From positions 62,001 through 126,000 of the forward strand of contig CAZRWD010000002.1 of the NCBI GenBank assembly GCA_964603785.1: a DNA stretch of 64,000 bases, written 5' to 3'. Positions 25,481 to 34,288 of this stretch are shown here, one piece after another. Position 1 is the stretch's first letter. Each line of letters begins with the position of its first letter. Below the pieces are notes generated by a model. The model had not been told where the DNA came from. It made no database searches and saw only the letters and a list, made by a program, of their open reading frames with translations. The DNA is from CAZRWD01 sp964603785. Its GTDB lineage: Bacteria; Fermentibacterota; Fermentibacteria; Fermentibacterales; Fermentibacteraceae. The translations under genes and the position numbers were made by a program.

Positions 25481-26467
25481 CTACTCGTCGAGGAGCCTGA
25501 TCACGCGGGCCTCCCTGACTCTCAGGACCCCGTCGATCTGGCTGAGCTTCTCTATGATCCTGGGCATCCTGCCCACCGCCCCCTGGCCCGTTATCATGCC
25601 CACGAGCCTCGAGCCGCCGTCTATCACGTCGCAGAAGACGACCTCCTCGATGAAGAAGACCGTCGTGAAGATCTTCTGGATCGCTTCGCGGTCGATGTCG
25701 ACGATGATGTAGCTCATGGTGCCGGGCTGGCGCCTGGCCTCCTCGCCCGCGGCGACCTTGACCGTCCGCCTGTAGGTCTCCACGAACTCGTCGACGTCGC
25801 GGTCGAGCCTCGGCCGCTCGACGGGCGACATGGACACGACCTCGATGCCCGGTATCGCCCTGATCCTGTCGAAGAGAGCCTGGATCCCCGCGGGCGAGGA
25901 GGCCTGGCCGAGCAGGATGATGTCCACGTCGCCCCTCACGGCGTCGCAGGACTGGACCCCGTCCATGGAGTGGAGGGTGTTGAAGATGTCCATGCTGCGG
26001 TCCTGGTCGGTGATCCTGATGGTCAGGTATGCGCTGGCCGATTCGCGCATCTCCGGCTGGGCGGCCGCGCCCGGGACCTCCGCGGTGGTCCTGCCCGGCG
26101 ACAGCTCCTCCAGGGCGGCCACGAGGTCGGCGATCTCGAAGGGCTTGTCCAGGTAGCCGGTGTTGGCCTCCGAGAGGGCGGTGAACTTCAGCCTGTCGTC
26201 CCCGAAGCCCGTGATCACCAGCACCGGGAGGTCGGGGTACTGGTTCTTGATGACCTTCAGGATCTTCATGCCGTCGATGTCCGGCATGAAGATGTCCGTC
26301 ACCAGGTAGTCGTACCCGGTTCCGCCCGTCCTGCCCCGGTTCAGCTCGTGAACGGCCGAAATCCCGTCCGGGCAGGCGGTGACGCTGAATCCCTCCTGGG
26401 TGAGACCCACGGTCAGGTTGCGCCTGATCTCGGCCTCGTCGTCTATGACAAGCACTCGACCCTTCAC
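25481..26467 (-). CDS. Response regulator with two RAM (Lrp/AsnC-type) sensor domains and no DNA-binding domain
   Basis: 328 residues. The receiver domain is complete (DDE in LVIDDEAEI, phosphoacceptor in LVTDIFMPD, Lys in YLDKPFEIA). Two stretches of about 80 residues follow that look like Lrp/AsnC ligand-binding RAM domains (about 160-235 with IRAIPGIEVVSM, and about 255-328 with LSQIDGVLRVREARV). No helix-turn-helix is visible, so output may be by protein binding or metabolite sensing. It starts at GTG 26467, overlapping the NfnB stop (GTGA), and ends 16 bases before the NuoE-like gene. It therefore sits between two electron-bifurcating enzymes and may tune them; that role is inference. 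Confidence 0.75.
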   Translation of the reverse strand: MKGRVLVIDDEAEIRRNLTVGLTQEGFSVTACPDGISAVHELNRGRTGGTGYDYLVTDIFMPDIDGMKILKVIKNQYPDLPVLVITGFGDDRLKFTALSEANTGYLDKPFEIADLVAALEELSPGRTTAEVPGAAAQPEMRESASAYLTIRITDQDRSMDIFNTLHSMDGVQSCDAVRGDVDIILLGQASSPAGIQALFDRIRAIPGIEVVSMSPVERPRLDRDVDEFVETYRRTVKVAAGEEARRQPGTMSYIIVDIDREAIQKIFTTVFFIEEVVFCDVIDGGSRLVGMITGQGAVGRMPRIIEKLSQIDGVLRVREARVIRLLDE

Positions 26468-27924
26468 TCCATTCCTCCCTCTGAGGCCAGGACGCTCTCG
26501 AGGTCGTCCCATCGACCTGTCACCATGTAGGCATGCATCGCCCGCGCCGCTATCCTCCCCTGACCCATCGCCAGGATCACCGTCGCCGCGCCCAGGACGA
26601 TGTCGCCCCCGGCGAAGACGCCCCTCACGGATGTCTGGCCGGTCGACTCGTTCACGACTATCCCGCCCCACCTGGTCGTCTCCAGGTCCCTGCAGGAGGA
26701 GGGTATGAGCGGGTTGGGGCTGTTGCCGATCGCGACGATGACGCCATCCGCCTCCTCGACGAACTCGGAGCCCTCGAGGGGCACCGGGCGGCGCCTGCCT
26801 GAGGAGTCGGGCTCGCCGAGCCCCATCTCGATTATCCGCATCCCGGTGACCCAGCCCTTCTCGTCGCCGATCATCTCGACCGGGTTCCGGAGCAGGTGGA
26901 ACTCCACCCCCTCCTCCCGGGCGTGATGGACCTCCTCGATCCTGGCCGGCATCTCCGCCTCGGAGCGCCTGTAGACGATCAGGGACCTCTCCGAGCCCAT
27001 GCGGAGGGCTGTTCTCGCGCAGTCCATCGCGACGTTGCCCCCGCCTATTGTGATCATCTTGCGGGGTCTGGCGATGGGGGTGTCGCTCGCGGGGAAGTCG
27101 TAGGCCTTCATGAGATTGGCCCTTGTGAGATACTCGTTGGCGGAGAACACCCCCAGCAGGTTCTCGCCCGGGATGCCCTGGAACTTGGGCAGTCCGGCGC
27201 CCGTTCCGACGAACACCGAGTCGAAGTCCTCGAGCAGCTCCTCCATGGGATAGGTCCTGCCGACGACCGTGTTCATCCTGAACTCGACCCCGAGCTTCTC
27301 GAGGAACTCGGCCTCCCTGCGCACTATCTCCTTGGGCAGCCGGAACTCGGGAATCCCGTAGACGAGGACCCCGCCGGCCTTGTGGAGCGCCTCGAAGACT
27401 GTGACGGAGTGCCCGAGGAGCGCCAGGTCGCCGGCGACCGTCAGGCCGGCCGGACCGCTCCCGACGACGGCGACCCTGCGCCCGGTGGGAGCCGCCCTGG
27501 GCGGGATCACCTGGGTGCCGCTCCCGCGCTCCCAGTCGGCCAGGAACCTCTCTATGCGGCCGATGCTGACGCTCTTCGTCGGGTCGTGGTGGAACTTTCC
27601 CACGGTGCAGCCGAGCTGGCACTGCGCCTCCTGGGGGCAGACCCGGCCGCAGACGGCGGGGAGGACGTTCCGCTTCCTGATTATCGATATCCCGAGCGCG
27701 AAATCGCCCTTCTCGACGGCCTGGAGGAACCCCGGGATGTCTATCCCGACGGGGCATCCCTCCGTGCAGAAGGCCCGCTTGCACTGGAGGCACCTCGACG
27801 CCTCCAGCATGGCGGTCTCCGCGGAATATCCGAGGGGGACCTCGTCCAGGTTGCGTATGCGGGCGGCGGGGTCCTGCTGGGGCATCTCCTGGGGCGGTAC
27901 GGCGAGTCTCTCCCTTGCGTCCAT
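26464..27924 (-). CDS. nfnB: NfnB: large subunit of NADH-dependent ferredoxin:NADP oxidoreductase
   Basis: 486 residues, GltD family. Two [4Fe-4S] clusters near the N-terminus (CLQCKRAFCTEGCPVG and CGRVCPQEAQCQLGC), FAD site VVGSGPAGLTVAGDL, NADPH site TIGGGNVAMDCARTALR, and GVFAGGDIVLGAATV at the C-terminal FAD contact. With NfnA just upstream, this is the bifurcating transhydrogenase that couples NADPH with NADH and reduced ferredoxin. GltD of glutamate synthase is excluded in practice because no gltB is present and NfnA is adjacent. Confidence 0.9.
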   Translation of the reverse strand: MDARERLAVPPQEMPQQDPAARIRNLDEVPLGYSAETAMLEASRCLQCKRAFCTEGCPVGIDIPGFLQAVEKGDFALGISIIRKRNVLPAVCGRVCPQEAQCQLGCTVGKFHHDPTKSVSIGRIERFLADWERGSGTQVIPPRAAPTGRRVAVVGSGPAGLTVAGDLALLGHSVTVFEALHKAGGVLVYGIPEFRLPKEIVRREAEFLEKLGVEFRMNTVVGRTYPMEELLEDFDSVFVGTGAGLPKFQGIPGENLLGVFSANEYLTRANLMKAYDFPASDTPIARPRKMITIGGGNVAMDCARTALRMGSERSLIVYRRSEAEMPARIEEVHHAREEGVEFHLLRNPVEMIGDEKGWVTGMRIIEMGLGEPDSSGRRRPVPLEGSEFVEEADGVIVAIGNSPNPLIPSSCRDLETTRWGGIVVNESTGQTSVRGVFAGGDIVLGAATVILAMGQGRIAARAMHAYMVTGRWDDLESVLASEGGME

Positions 27925-27931
27925 CCCTCTC

Positions 27932-28771
27932 CTATCGATCGAGGCGGCAGCCGGCCTCGAAGTGCTCCCGCGCCCTTCCCTCGTCGCTCCTGTAGGCGCC
28001 GAGCCTCCTGATGAGCTCGTCGAAATCGACCTGGTGACCGTCGAACTCCGGGCCGTCCACGCAGGCGAACTTCGTCTGCCCGCCCACCGTGACCCTGCAC
28101 CCGCCGCACATGCCGGTGCCGTCTATCATTATCGGGTTGAGGCTGACGGTGGTCGGGATGCCCAGCTCCCTCGTCAGGATGCTCACGAACTTCATCATCA
28201 CCGGTGGGCCGATCGCGAAGACGTGGTCGACCGCCTCCCCGCGTTCGACCACGGCCCTGATGCCGTCCGTGGAGACCCCCTTCATGCCCCTCGAGCCGTC
28301 GTCGGTCACGATCAGCAGCTCGTCGCTCACGGCCGCCATCTCGTCCACCATGATGAGAAGGCCCTCGTTCCGCGCGCAGAGCACCGTGATGACCCGGTTG
28401 CCCATCCCGTGGAGGGCCTGGGTGATCGGGAAGAGCGGAGCGGTCCCGATGCCTCCGCCGCAGCAGATGACCGTGCCGAACTTCTCGAGATGGGTGGGGG
28501 TGCCCAGGGGGCCCACCAGGTCGCACAGGGAGTCGCCCGGCCCCATCCCGGACATCTGGAGCGTCGACTTCCCGACGGTCTGCACTATGAGAGTGATCGT
28601 GCCGGCCTCGGGATCACCGTCCGCTATGGTGAGCGGGATCCTCTCCCCCGTTTCGCAGACCCTCACGATGACGAACTGTCCCGGCTTCCTCCTCCGGGAG
28701 ATCTCGGGGGCCCCGATGACGTACCTGTGGACGTCGGGCCCTATCAGCGTTCTGGAGAGGATCTCGTACAT
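27932..28771 (-). CDS. nfnA: NfnA: small FAD/[2Fe-2S] subunit of NADH-dependent ferredoxin:NADP oxidoreductase
   Basis: 279 residues of the PyrK/ferredoxin-NADP reductase type. FAD-binding barrel with GQFVIVRV and RIPLTIAD, NAD-binding half with CCGGGIGTAPLFPI, FAIGPPVMMKFV, and the C-terminal [2Fe-2S] site with MCGGCRVTV and a further Cys in KFACVDGPEF. ATG 28771 is preferred over GTG 28777 because the protein then begins MYEI, as typical family members do. It heads a polycistronic run of closely spaced genes that continues through nfnB, the regulator and the Stn-like complex. Confidence 0.91.
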   Translation of the reverse strand: MYEILSRTLIGPDVHRYVIGAPEISRRRKPGQFVIVRVCETGERIPLTIADGDPEAGTITLIVQTVGKSTLQMSGMGPGDSLCDLVGPLGTPTHLEKFGTVICCGGGIGTAPLFPITQALHGMGNRVITVLCARNEGLLIMVDEMAAVSDELLIVTDDGSRGMKGVSTDGIRAVVERGEAVDHVFAIGPPVMMKFVSILTRELGIPTTVSLNPIMIDGTGMCGGCRVTVGGQTKFACVDGPEFDGHQVDFDELIRRLGAYRSDEGRAREHFEAGCRLDR

Positions 28772-28813
28772 CCGCACCCCCGATCGCTTCTTCCCGGGCA
28801 GGCGCCCTGCGCC

Positions 28814-31792
28814 TCAGCCCGGCCGCCTCTTCAGTATCACGCCGCATCCGCAGCGACCGTCGATCATAACCCGGAGAGGCTCGTCGAGCCTCACATGCCT
28901 CACGAAGGCCGCCTCCCCCGCCGGGGGGAGCGATTCGAGCCAGTCCCAGTCGAACATCTCGCCCCGTGTCGTGTGCGAGACTGTGAAGTAGCCTATCCCC
29001 AGGGAGGTCATGTTCTGGAAGAAGTGCGAGCCCTGGGACGGATCGACGTTCATGCCCGGGATGCTGACCTCGACGATGGTCCTTACTCCGCTTATCTGGC
29101 TCCAGTTCACGGGGACCCCGAGCCAGGGGTCGGAGGAGCCCCACCTGCCTGGACCCACCAGCAGGTACGGCCTGCCCTCCGCGGACAGCGCCTGGTTGAA
29201 CAGGTCGACCTCGCGTGCGACGAGGCGCGTCCGGGAGGCCTCGAAGATGCCCGGCCTGACGAACAGGATGTCGGATATCCCGTCGTCCGTTCCGTTGCCC
29301 AGCACCCTGCCGCTCCTGCAGAGGGCGGAGCCTTCGGGGAACTCCCCGATGTCGACCTTCACGAACCCGTCCCCGGCGACCATCGGCCTTATCTGCAGCA
29401 GGGAGAAGGTGGCCGGCAGGGCCCTGCCGGATCCGAGGACGCACGCGAACTCGATCTCCACGGGGCAGTTCATCGAATCGCGCCCCATCTCGAGGATCGC
29501 CGAGGTGATCTCCGGGAGAGGGAGCACGGCGTTCTTGAGTATGTGGGCGAAGTCGAGCACCCGGGGGCCGTCCCTGGTCACCCCGTCGTAGACCCTGTCG
29601 TCCTCCGGCGAGTACGTCGAGGCGATCCATTCGAGGACGCCGTCGCGCCCCGCCCTCTCCAGGTCCAGCTCGACCAGGAACTGGTCCTCCTCCTCGTCCC
29701 TCCCGGCGCCTGTCCCGGCGTGCATGTCCACCGCCCAGAACCGTTTCTGCGACTGCTTCAGCATGTCGCGCACCGAGCCGAACTGGGGCAGGACCTTCGG
29801 ATACCTGGGGCAGAACCTCAGGGAGAGACCCCCGTCCACTATCGCCTTCCCCAGGCCGAGGGCGAGGTTCACAACCCCGTCCTCCGGCTTCGCCATTCCC
29901 GCGGGGTAGTAGTCCCAGGACCGCCCGACGCCCGAGAGATGCGGATAGAAGGCTCCGGCATGGTCGGCCCCGACCACGGACTGGACGAGGAGGGCCATCT
30001 TCTCCTCCTCCGGGCTGTGGCAGGTGGACCTGATGTAGGCCGATGCCTGCCTCAGGTAGGTCGACGCATACACGAACTTGACCGCGGAGATGAAGCTGCG
30101 GAACCTGTCGTCGAACGAGGGCTGGTTGTTGGGCAGCATCTTGGTCGCGTAGACGCCCGCGAACGGCTGGTAGAGGGCGTCCTCCAGGAGGCTCGAGGAA
30201 CGGACGGCGAGAGGCGTCCTCACCTCTCCCAGGAAGTCCCTCAGGTCGCCGAGCACCGTGGGCGGGAGGTCGGCCCTGAGGAACCGCCCGATGATGGTCA
30301 GGTCCCTCTCCCCGGAGACCGCGAAGTCGAGGAGCTCGTTCTGCTCCATGAACTCCTCGAAGACCTCCGTGGTGAGCACCAGGGTCCGGGGTATGCCCAC
30401 CTCCACCCCCGGGAAGGTTCCGGGCGGAAGACCGGCCGTCAGCACGCGGTCTATGAAGGCCAGGCCCCTGCCCTTGCCCCCTATGGACCCGCACCCTATC
30501 CGGCTGAACTGGGCGTAGTCCTCGTAGAACGAGCGGCTGTAGGACGGCACGGTCCCCCTGTGGCTGTCCCTCCTCCAGTCCCTGGCGGCGTCCGAGACCC
30601 TGGACCTGAGGGATTCGTCGCCCTCGCCGGGAGCCCTGGCGATCCCGTCGAGCCGTCTCGCGAGGTCCAGCTCGGTGTGCACTCGCAGCCAGCGAGTGAG
30701 CCTGCCGGTCTCGACGGCATCTGCGGCGGCCGCCGCGGGGACCCTGTCGAGCGCGAGGAAGAGCGAGTCGACCGTATCGACGAGGTCGGTGCGGCCGGAC
30801 CGCGGATCGGTGAACCCGAGGCTGCCGAAACCGAAGTCCTCCGTGAGGGCGTGTCCGAGATCACGGAGGAGGGAGGGTCCGGACTTGGCGAGGAACCTGA
30901 CGCCGAGCTCCCGTGCGGAGGCCTCCGATCCCTCCTCGGAGGTCTGGAGGATGACCGGGAGGGCGGGCAGGGCGAGCCTGGCCTCACGGATGAGATCGAG
31001 CCCCGCGTCGCTCCTCGACTCCCCGTTCCTGGGGAAGGCCTGGTCGGTCACGAGCCCGACGAGCGAGCGGCCGCACAGGCGGATGATCCCGACGGCCTCC
31101 TCGTAGTCGCAGGCCAGGAGGATCCTGGGGCGCGCCCCGAGCCTGGCGAGCCTCCGCGAGGGGGAGAACCTCCCGGCGTTCAGGATGCCTTCCATGAGGG
31201 AGCCGATCATGCTGTGGATGCCGTGGATGTAGCGGGAGTAGAACAGGACCGAGTCCTCGACCAGCAGGAGGGCGGGGACGCCGGCCGCCCCGCAGTCGCG
31301 GGGCGCATTCGCATGGTCCTCGACCAGGCTGATGATCCCGTGGAGGAGGTTGCCGTCTCCGAGCCAGACGAAGATCCTGTCGACGGCATCACGGTCCGGG
31401 GCCGAGCTCAGTCGTGCCAGCTCGGGCGTGTTGTGCGCGAGGAGGACCACCGGGACTCCGGGAGCCGTCTCCCTTGCACTCCGTCCGAAAGTGAAGGGAT
31501 CCATGTCGCCCAGCCGGGCGAGAGTCACCACGAGATCGAAGCCGCCCTCGCGCAGGGCTGCGAGGGCGTTCTCCCCGCCGGCGACCTGGGTTATGCCGGG
31601 AGCGCCGGCCCCCGCGGAGGCGAGCCTGTCGCCGAGGCGTCCGTCCTCCTCCAGTATGAAGTAGTCATAGAGGCTGGAGACCATGAGGATCCGCGAGACC
31701 CTGAACCGGTACAGCTCGTCGGGTCGGCCGGATGCTCCCGTCCCAGGGGTCGGCCCGAGGGCTGCCTCGGGATCACTCGCGCTTGCTGTCAC
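28814..31792 (-). CDS. PEP-synthase-like ATP-binding protein with two N-terminal pseudo-receiver domains
   Basis: 992 residues. Two receiver-like domains occupy about 30-160 (ILMVSSLYDYFILEEDG) and about 175-330 (LLVEDSVLFYSRY, LVTDQAFP). The PPDK/PEP-synthase N-terminal ATP-grasp domain then runs from about 440 to 870 with GGKGRGLAFIDRVL, RSSSLLEDALYQPFAGVY and a basic GPGRWGSSDPW near the C-terminus. The swivelling phosphohistidine domain (GGxTSHAA motif) and the PEP-binding barrel are both absent, so it cannot carry out the full PEP-synthase reaction. Proteins of this layout occur in Bacteroidota under the name phosphoenolpyruvate synthase. The start is GTG 31792. A second member of the family lies at 40875-43199. 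Confidence 0.75.
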   Translation of the reverse strand: MTASASDPEAALGPTPGTGASGRPDELYRFRVSRILMVSSLYDYFILEEDGRLGDRLASAGAGAPGITQVAGGENALAALREGGFDLVVTLARLGDMDPFTFGRSARETAPGVPVVLLAHNTPELARLSSAPDRDAVDRIFVWLGDGNLLHGIISLVEDHANAPRDCGAAGVPALLLVEDSVLFYSRYIHGIHSMIGSLMEGILNAGRFSPSRRLARLGARPRILLACDYEEAVGIIRLCGRSLVGLVTDQAFPRNGESRSDAGLDLIREARLALPALPVILQTSEEGSEASARELGVRFLAKSGPSLLRDLGHALTEDFGFGSLGFTDPRSGRTDLVDTVDSLFLALDRVPAAAAADAVETGRLTRWLRVHTELDLARRLDGIARAPGEGDESLRSRVSDAARDWRRDSHRGTVPSYSRSFYEDYAQFSRIGCGSIGGKGRGLAFIDRVLTAGLPPGTFPGVEVGIPRTLVLTTEVFEEFMEQNELLDFAVSGERDLTIIGRFLRADLPPTVLGDLRDFLGEVRTPLAVRSSSLLEDALYQPFAGVYATKMLPNNQPSFDDRFRSFISAVKFVYASTYLRQASAYIRSTCHSPEEEKMALLVQSVVGADHAGAFYPHLSGVGRSWDYYPAGMAKPEDGVVNLALGLGKAIVDGGLSLRFCPRYPKVLPQFGSVRDMLKQSQKRFWAVDMHAGTGAGRDEEEDQFLVELDLERAGRDGVLEWIASTYSPEDDRVYDGVTRDGPRVLDFAHILKNAVLPLPEITSAILEMGRDSMNCPVEIEFACVLGSGRALPATFSLLQIRPMVAGDGFVKVDIGEFPEGSALCRSGRVLGNGTDDGISDILFVRPGIFEASRTRLVAREVDLFNQALSAEGRPYLLVGPGRWGSSDPWLGVPVNWSQISGVRTIVEVSIPGMNVDPSQGSHFFQNMTSLGIGYFTVSHTTRGEMFDWDWLESLPPAGEAAFVRHVRLDEPLRVMIDGRCGCGVILKRRPG

Positions 31793-31901
31793 GAACCCCC
31801 GCTCCTGATAGGGGGAACAACGACCGTAGACGAAGATGCAGAATAGTCTGACCCCTTCTCCGGGTCAAGAGAAAGCATTGCCGAGAGGACCTTTCCGCTG
31901 C

Positions 31902-31930
31902 TTGACGGAGGGGCTTCGCGAAAATAGTCT
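31902..31930 (+). promoter_or_regulatory. Candidate sigma-70-type promoter of gdhA
   Basis: TTGACG at 31902-31907 (five of six to the -35 consensus) is separated by 17 bases from TAGTCT at 31925-31930, a weak -10. It lies 60 bases before the preferred gdhA ATG. The rest of 31793-31989 shows only a small GACCC/GGGTC inverted repeat. Confidence 0.4.
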
Positions 31931-31989
31931 ACGCACTTACGAAATCCTGTCCCCGGATGTCCAACCGTTTCCCCGAGAGGAGTCGGAGC

Positions 31990-33351
31990 ATGCTCCCTGA
32001 ACTCGAACAGGTGTACCAGACCATCCTCCGCAGGGACCCGGGCCAGCCCGAGTTCCACCAGGCCGTCATGGAGGTCCTCGAGTCGCTGGGGCCGGTGCTC
32101 GAGAAGCACCCCGAGTTCCGCAAGGCCAAGATAGTCGACAGGATAGTCGAGCCGGAGCGGGTCATACTCTTCCGCGTCGCCTGGGAGAGGGACAACGGCG
32201 ACATAGAAGTCAACAGAGGTTTCCGCATCCAGGCCAACAGCGCCATCGGACCCTACAAGGGAGGTCTCCGCTTCCACCCCTCGGTCAACCTGGGCATCCT
32301 GAAGTTCCTCGCCTTCGAGCAGATCTTCAAGAACTCCCTCACGGGCATCCCCATGGGGGGCGGCAAGGGAGGCTCGGACTTCGACCCCAAGGGCAAGTCC
32401 GACAAGGAGGTCGAGAGCTTCTGCCGGTCGTTCATGACCGAGCTCTTCAGGCACATCGGTCCCAATACCGACGTGCCGGCCGGTGACATCGGCGTCGGCG
32501 CCCGCGAGATCGGGTTCCTCTTCGGGACCTGGAAGAGGCTTACCGGAACCTGGAACGGAGTCCTCACGGGCAAGGGGCTGCCCTACGGCGGCAGCCTGAT
32601 CCGCCCCGAGGCCACCGGCTACGGCGCGGTCTACTTCGCGGCCGAGATGCTGAAGACCAGGGGCAGCACCCTCGAGGGCAGGACCTGCCTGGTCTCCGGC
32701 TCCGGCAACGTCGCGCAGTACGCGGTGGAGAAGATCAACCATCTCGGCGGCAGGGCGGTGACCCTGTCCGACTCAACAGGGTACATCTACGACGAGGCAG
32801 GGATCACTCCCGAGAAGCTGGCGTTCGTGATGGACCTCAAGAACGTCCGCCGCGGCAGGATAAGCGAGTACGCAGAGAAGTTCCCGGGAGTGGTCTACAA
32901 GGACGTCGACCCGGCCCTCGACCACAACCCGCTGTGGGACCACAAGGCCGACTGCGCGTTCCCCTGCGCCACCCAGAACGAGATCAACGCCGTGGACGCC
33001 GCCAATCTCATCCGCAACGGCGTGTCCGTCGTCTCCGAGGGCGCCAACATGCCCACGGTCCCCGAAGGGGTGGAGCTGTTCCTGGACAAGAAGATCCTCT
33101 ACGGCCCCGGCAAGGCCGCCAACGCGGGCGGCGTCTCGACGAGCGGTCTGGAGATGGCCCAGAACGCCTGCTTCTCCAGCTGGAGCCGCGAGGAGGTCGA
33201 CCGCAGGCTGCAGGGCATCATGGCCGGCATCCATGCCCAGGCCTTCGCAGCGGCCGAGAAGTACGGGGACAAGGGCAACTACGTCCTCGGCGCGAACGCC
33301 GCGGGCTTCGTGAAGGTCGCCAACGCCATGCTCGCCCAGGGCGTGATGTAG
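31990..33351 (+). CDS. gdhA: NADP-type glutamate dehydrogenase
   Basis: Catalyses reductive amination of 2-oxoglutarate to glutamate, or the reverse in amino-acid fermentation. 453 residues, matching the hexameric GdhA type. Visible are the substrate-binding GPYKGGLRFHPSV, the catalytic-Lys segment PMGGGKGGSDFDPKG, DVPAGDIGVGAREIGF and the dinucleotide fold VSGSGNVAQYAVEK. ATG 31990 is chosen over 31957 because AGGAGT lies upstream at a good distance and the N-terminus (LPELEQVYQTILRRDPGQ) then aligns with E. coli GdhA. The gene ends with TAG just before a strong terminator hairpin. Confidence 0.94.
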   Translation: MLPELEQVYQTILRRDPGQPEFHQAVMEVLESLGPVLEKHPEFRKAKIVDRIVEPERVILFRVAWERDNGDIEVNRGFRIQANSAIGPYKGGLRFHPSVNLGILKFLAFEQIFKNSLTGIPMGGGKGGSDFDPKGKSDKEVESFCRSFMTELFRHIGPNTDVPAGDIGVGAREIGFLFGTWKRLTGTWNGVLTGKGLPYGGSLIRPEATGYGAVYFAAEMLKTRGSTLEGRTCLVSGSGNVAQYAVEKINHLGGRAVTLSDSTGYIYDEAGITPEKLAFVMDLKNVRRGRISEYAEKFPGVVYKDVDPALDHNPLWDHKADCAFPCATQNEINAVDAANLIRNGVSVVSEGANMPTVPEGVELFLDKKILYGPGKAANAGGVSTSGLEMAQNACFSSWSREEVDRRLQGIMAGIHAQAFAAAEKYGDKGNYVLGANAAGFVKVANAMLAQGVM

Positions 33352-33374
33352 CGATACCGAAGTCGTGTTGCAGA

Positions 33375-33398
33375 GGGGGCGGCCTCCGGGCCGCCCCC
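33375..33398 (+). terminator. Rho-independent-like terminator after gdhA
   Basis: Perfect 10-bp stem: GGGGGCGGCC, TCCG loop, then GGCCGCCCCC, followed by GTGTTT. It lies between gdhA and the convergent methyltransferase gene, so it may serve both directions. Confidence 0.85.
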
Positions 33399-33403
33399 GT
33401 GTT

Positions 33404-34201
33404 TCAGGGATGCCTGCGCCGCACGAGGGCCCGGGCCTTGCCCCCCGCGGGCAGGACCCGGAAGATGGCGTTCTTCAGGGGATGCACCGAGTAGGTCTCC
33501 CAGTGCAGGAGCTCCATCCCGGCAATGTCCAGCAGGCGACGGAAGGACCTCCTGCAGAACTCGCCGCAGTGGCCGGGCACGTAGTCCGGCCTCCAGGCCT
33601 TCCTGCGGATCCCGAGCCTCCCGGAGACGCGCTTCAGCCGGGCCTCCGGAGAGTCGATGTCCGGGAACTCGAAGAGTAGAAGCCCTCTCTCCGACAGCAG
33701 CGTTCCGATCTCGAGAACCGCGCCGACCGGATCGGGGATGTGCTCGAGGACATGGCGGAGGACAACCAGGTCGTACCCGCCCGCCAGTTCCGGCAACCCG
33801 CCGGGCAGCGTTCCCACGTGCACCACGGCCCCCGTCCCAGAGGCGGCCCTGGCGGCCAGACCGGAGGATGTCTCCAGACCCTCCGCTCTCCATCCCGCCT
33901 CGATGGCGAGATGCAGCAGCCTGCCGTTGCCGCAGCCTATGTCGATAAGACTCCCCGTGAAGGGGATCCTCCTCCTGATGTACCCGAAGGTGGCGGTCTG
34001 GGACCTGTTCGAGGCTCCCTGCGCGGAGGTCGGGTCGGGGAGGCCGGAGGAGTACTTCGACTGGTCGAGCCCGGTCGACAGGTCGTAGTTCACGTAGCCG
34101 CAGGAGCGGCACCTGTAGAACCGGAACCGCCCGTCGAGGCCCTGGGTGTAGAGGAGGGAGAGGGCGTCTCCCCCGCAGAGTCTGCAGGAATCCAGGGACA
34201 T
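33404..34201 (-). CDS. Zinc-ribbon class I SAM methyltransferase
   Basis: 265 residues. The N-terminus has a CRLCGG/CRSCGY zinc ribbon (residues 6-34), then a methyltransferase core with IDIGCGNGRLL (motif I), LETSSG, YDLVVLRHVLEHIPDP and LLLFEFPDID. Proteins of this shape are common in glycan or lipid modification clusters; the substrate is not identifiable. GGAGG lies seven bases before ATG 34201. It stands alone between a convergent gdhA and a divergent sigma-54 activator. Confidence 0.82.
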   Translation of the reverse strand: MSLDSCRLCGGDALSLLYTQGLDGRFRFYRCRSCGYVNYDLSTGLDQSKYSSGLPDPTSAQGASNRSQTATFGYIRRRIPFTGSLIDIGCGNGRLLHLAIEAGWRAEGLETSSGLAARAASGTGAVVHVGTLPGGLPELAGGYDLVVLRHVLEHIPDPVGAVLEIGTLLSERGLLLFEFPDIDSPEARLKRVSGRLGIRRKAWRPDYVPGHCGEFCRRSFRRLLDIAGMELLHWETYSVHPLKNAIFRVLPAGGKARALVRRRHP

Positions 34202-34276
34202 CCGTTAACCTCCCGGCAAGGGCCCCCTCGGGCGGACGATAACCCCGTCGGGCTTGCAGCGTCAGGAGTGCCCGGT

Positions 34277-34282
34277 TAGGAT
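34277..34282 (+). promoter_or_regulatory. Candidate -10 box for the sigma-54 activator gene (leaderless type)
   Basis: TAGGAT (four of six to TATAAT) lies six bases before ATG 34289. The nearest Shine-Dalgarno-like AGGAG is about 20 bases upstream, too far to work, so transcription may begin at the start codon. Confidence 0.35.
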
Positions 34283-34288
34283 GACATC

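Noticed and set aside
27380..31846. A 1488-residue open frame on the plus strand
   Set aside because: It is antisense to nfnB, nfnA and the PEP-synthase-like gene, has no recognisable domain and shows the low-complexity composition typical of shadow frames in GC-rich DNA.
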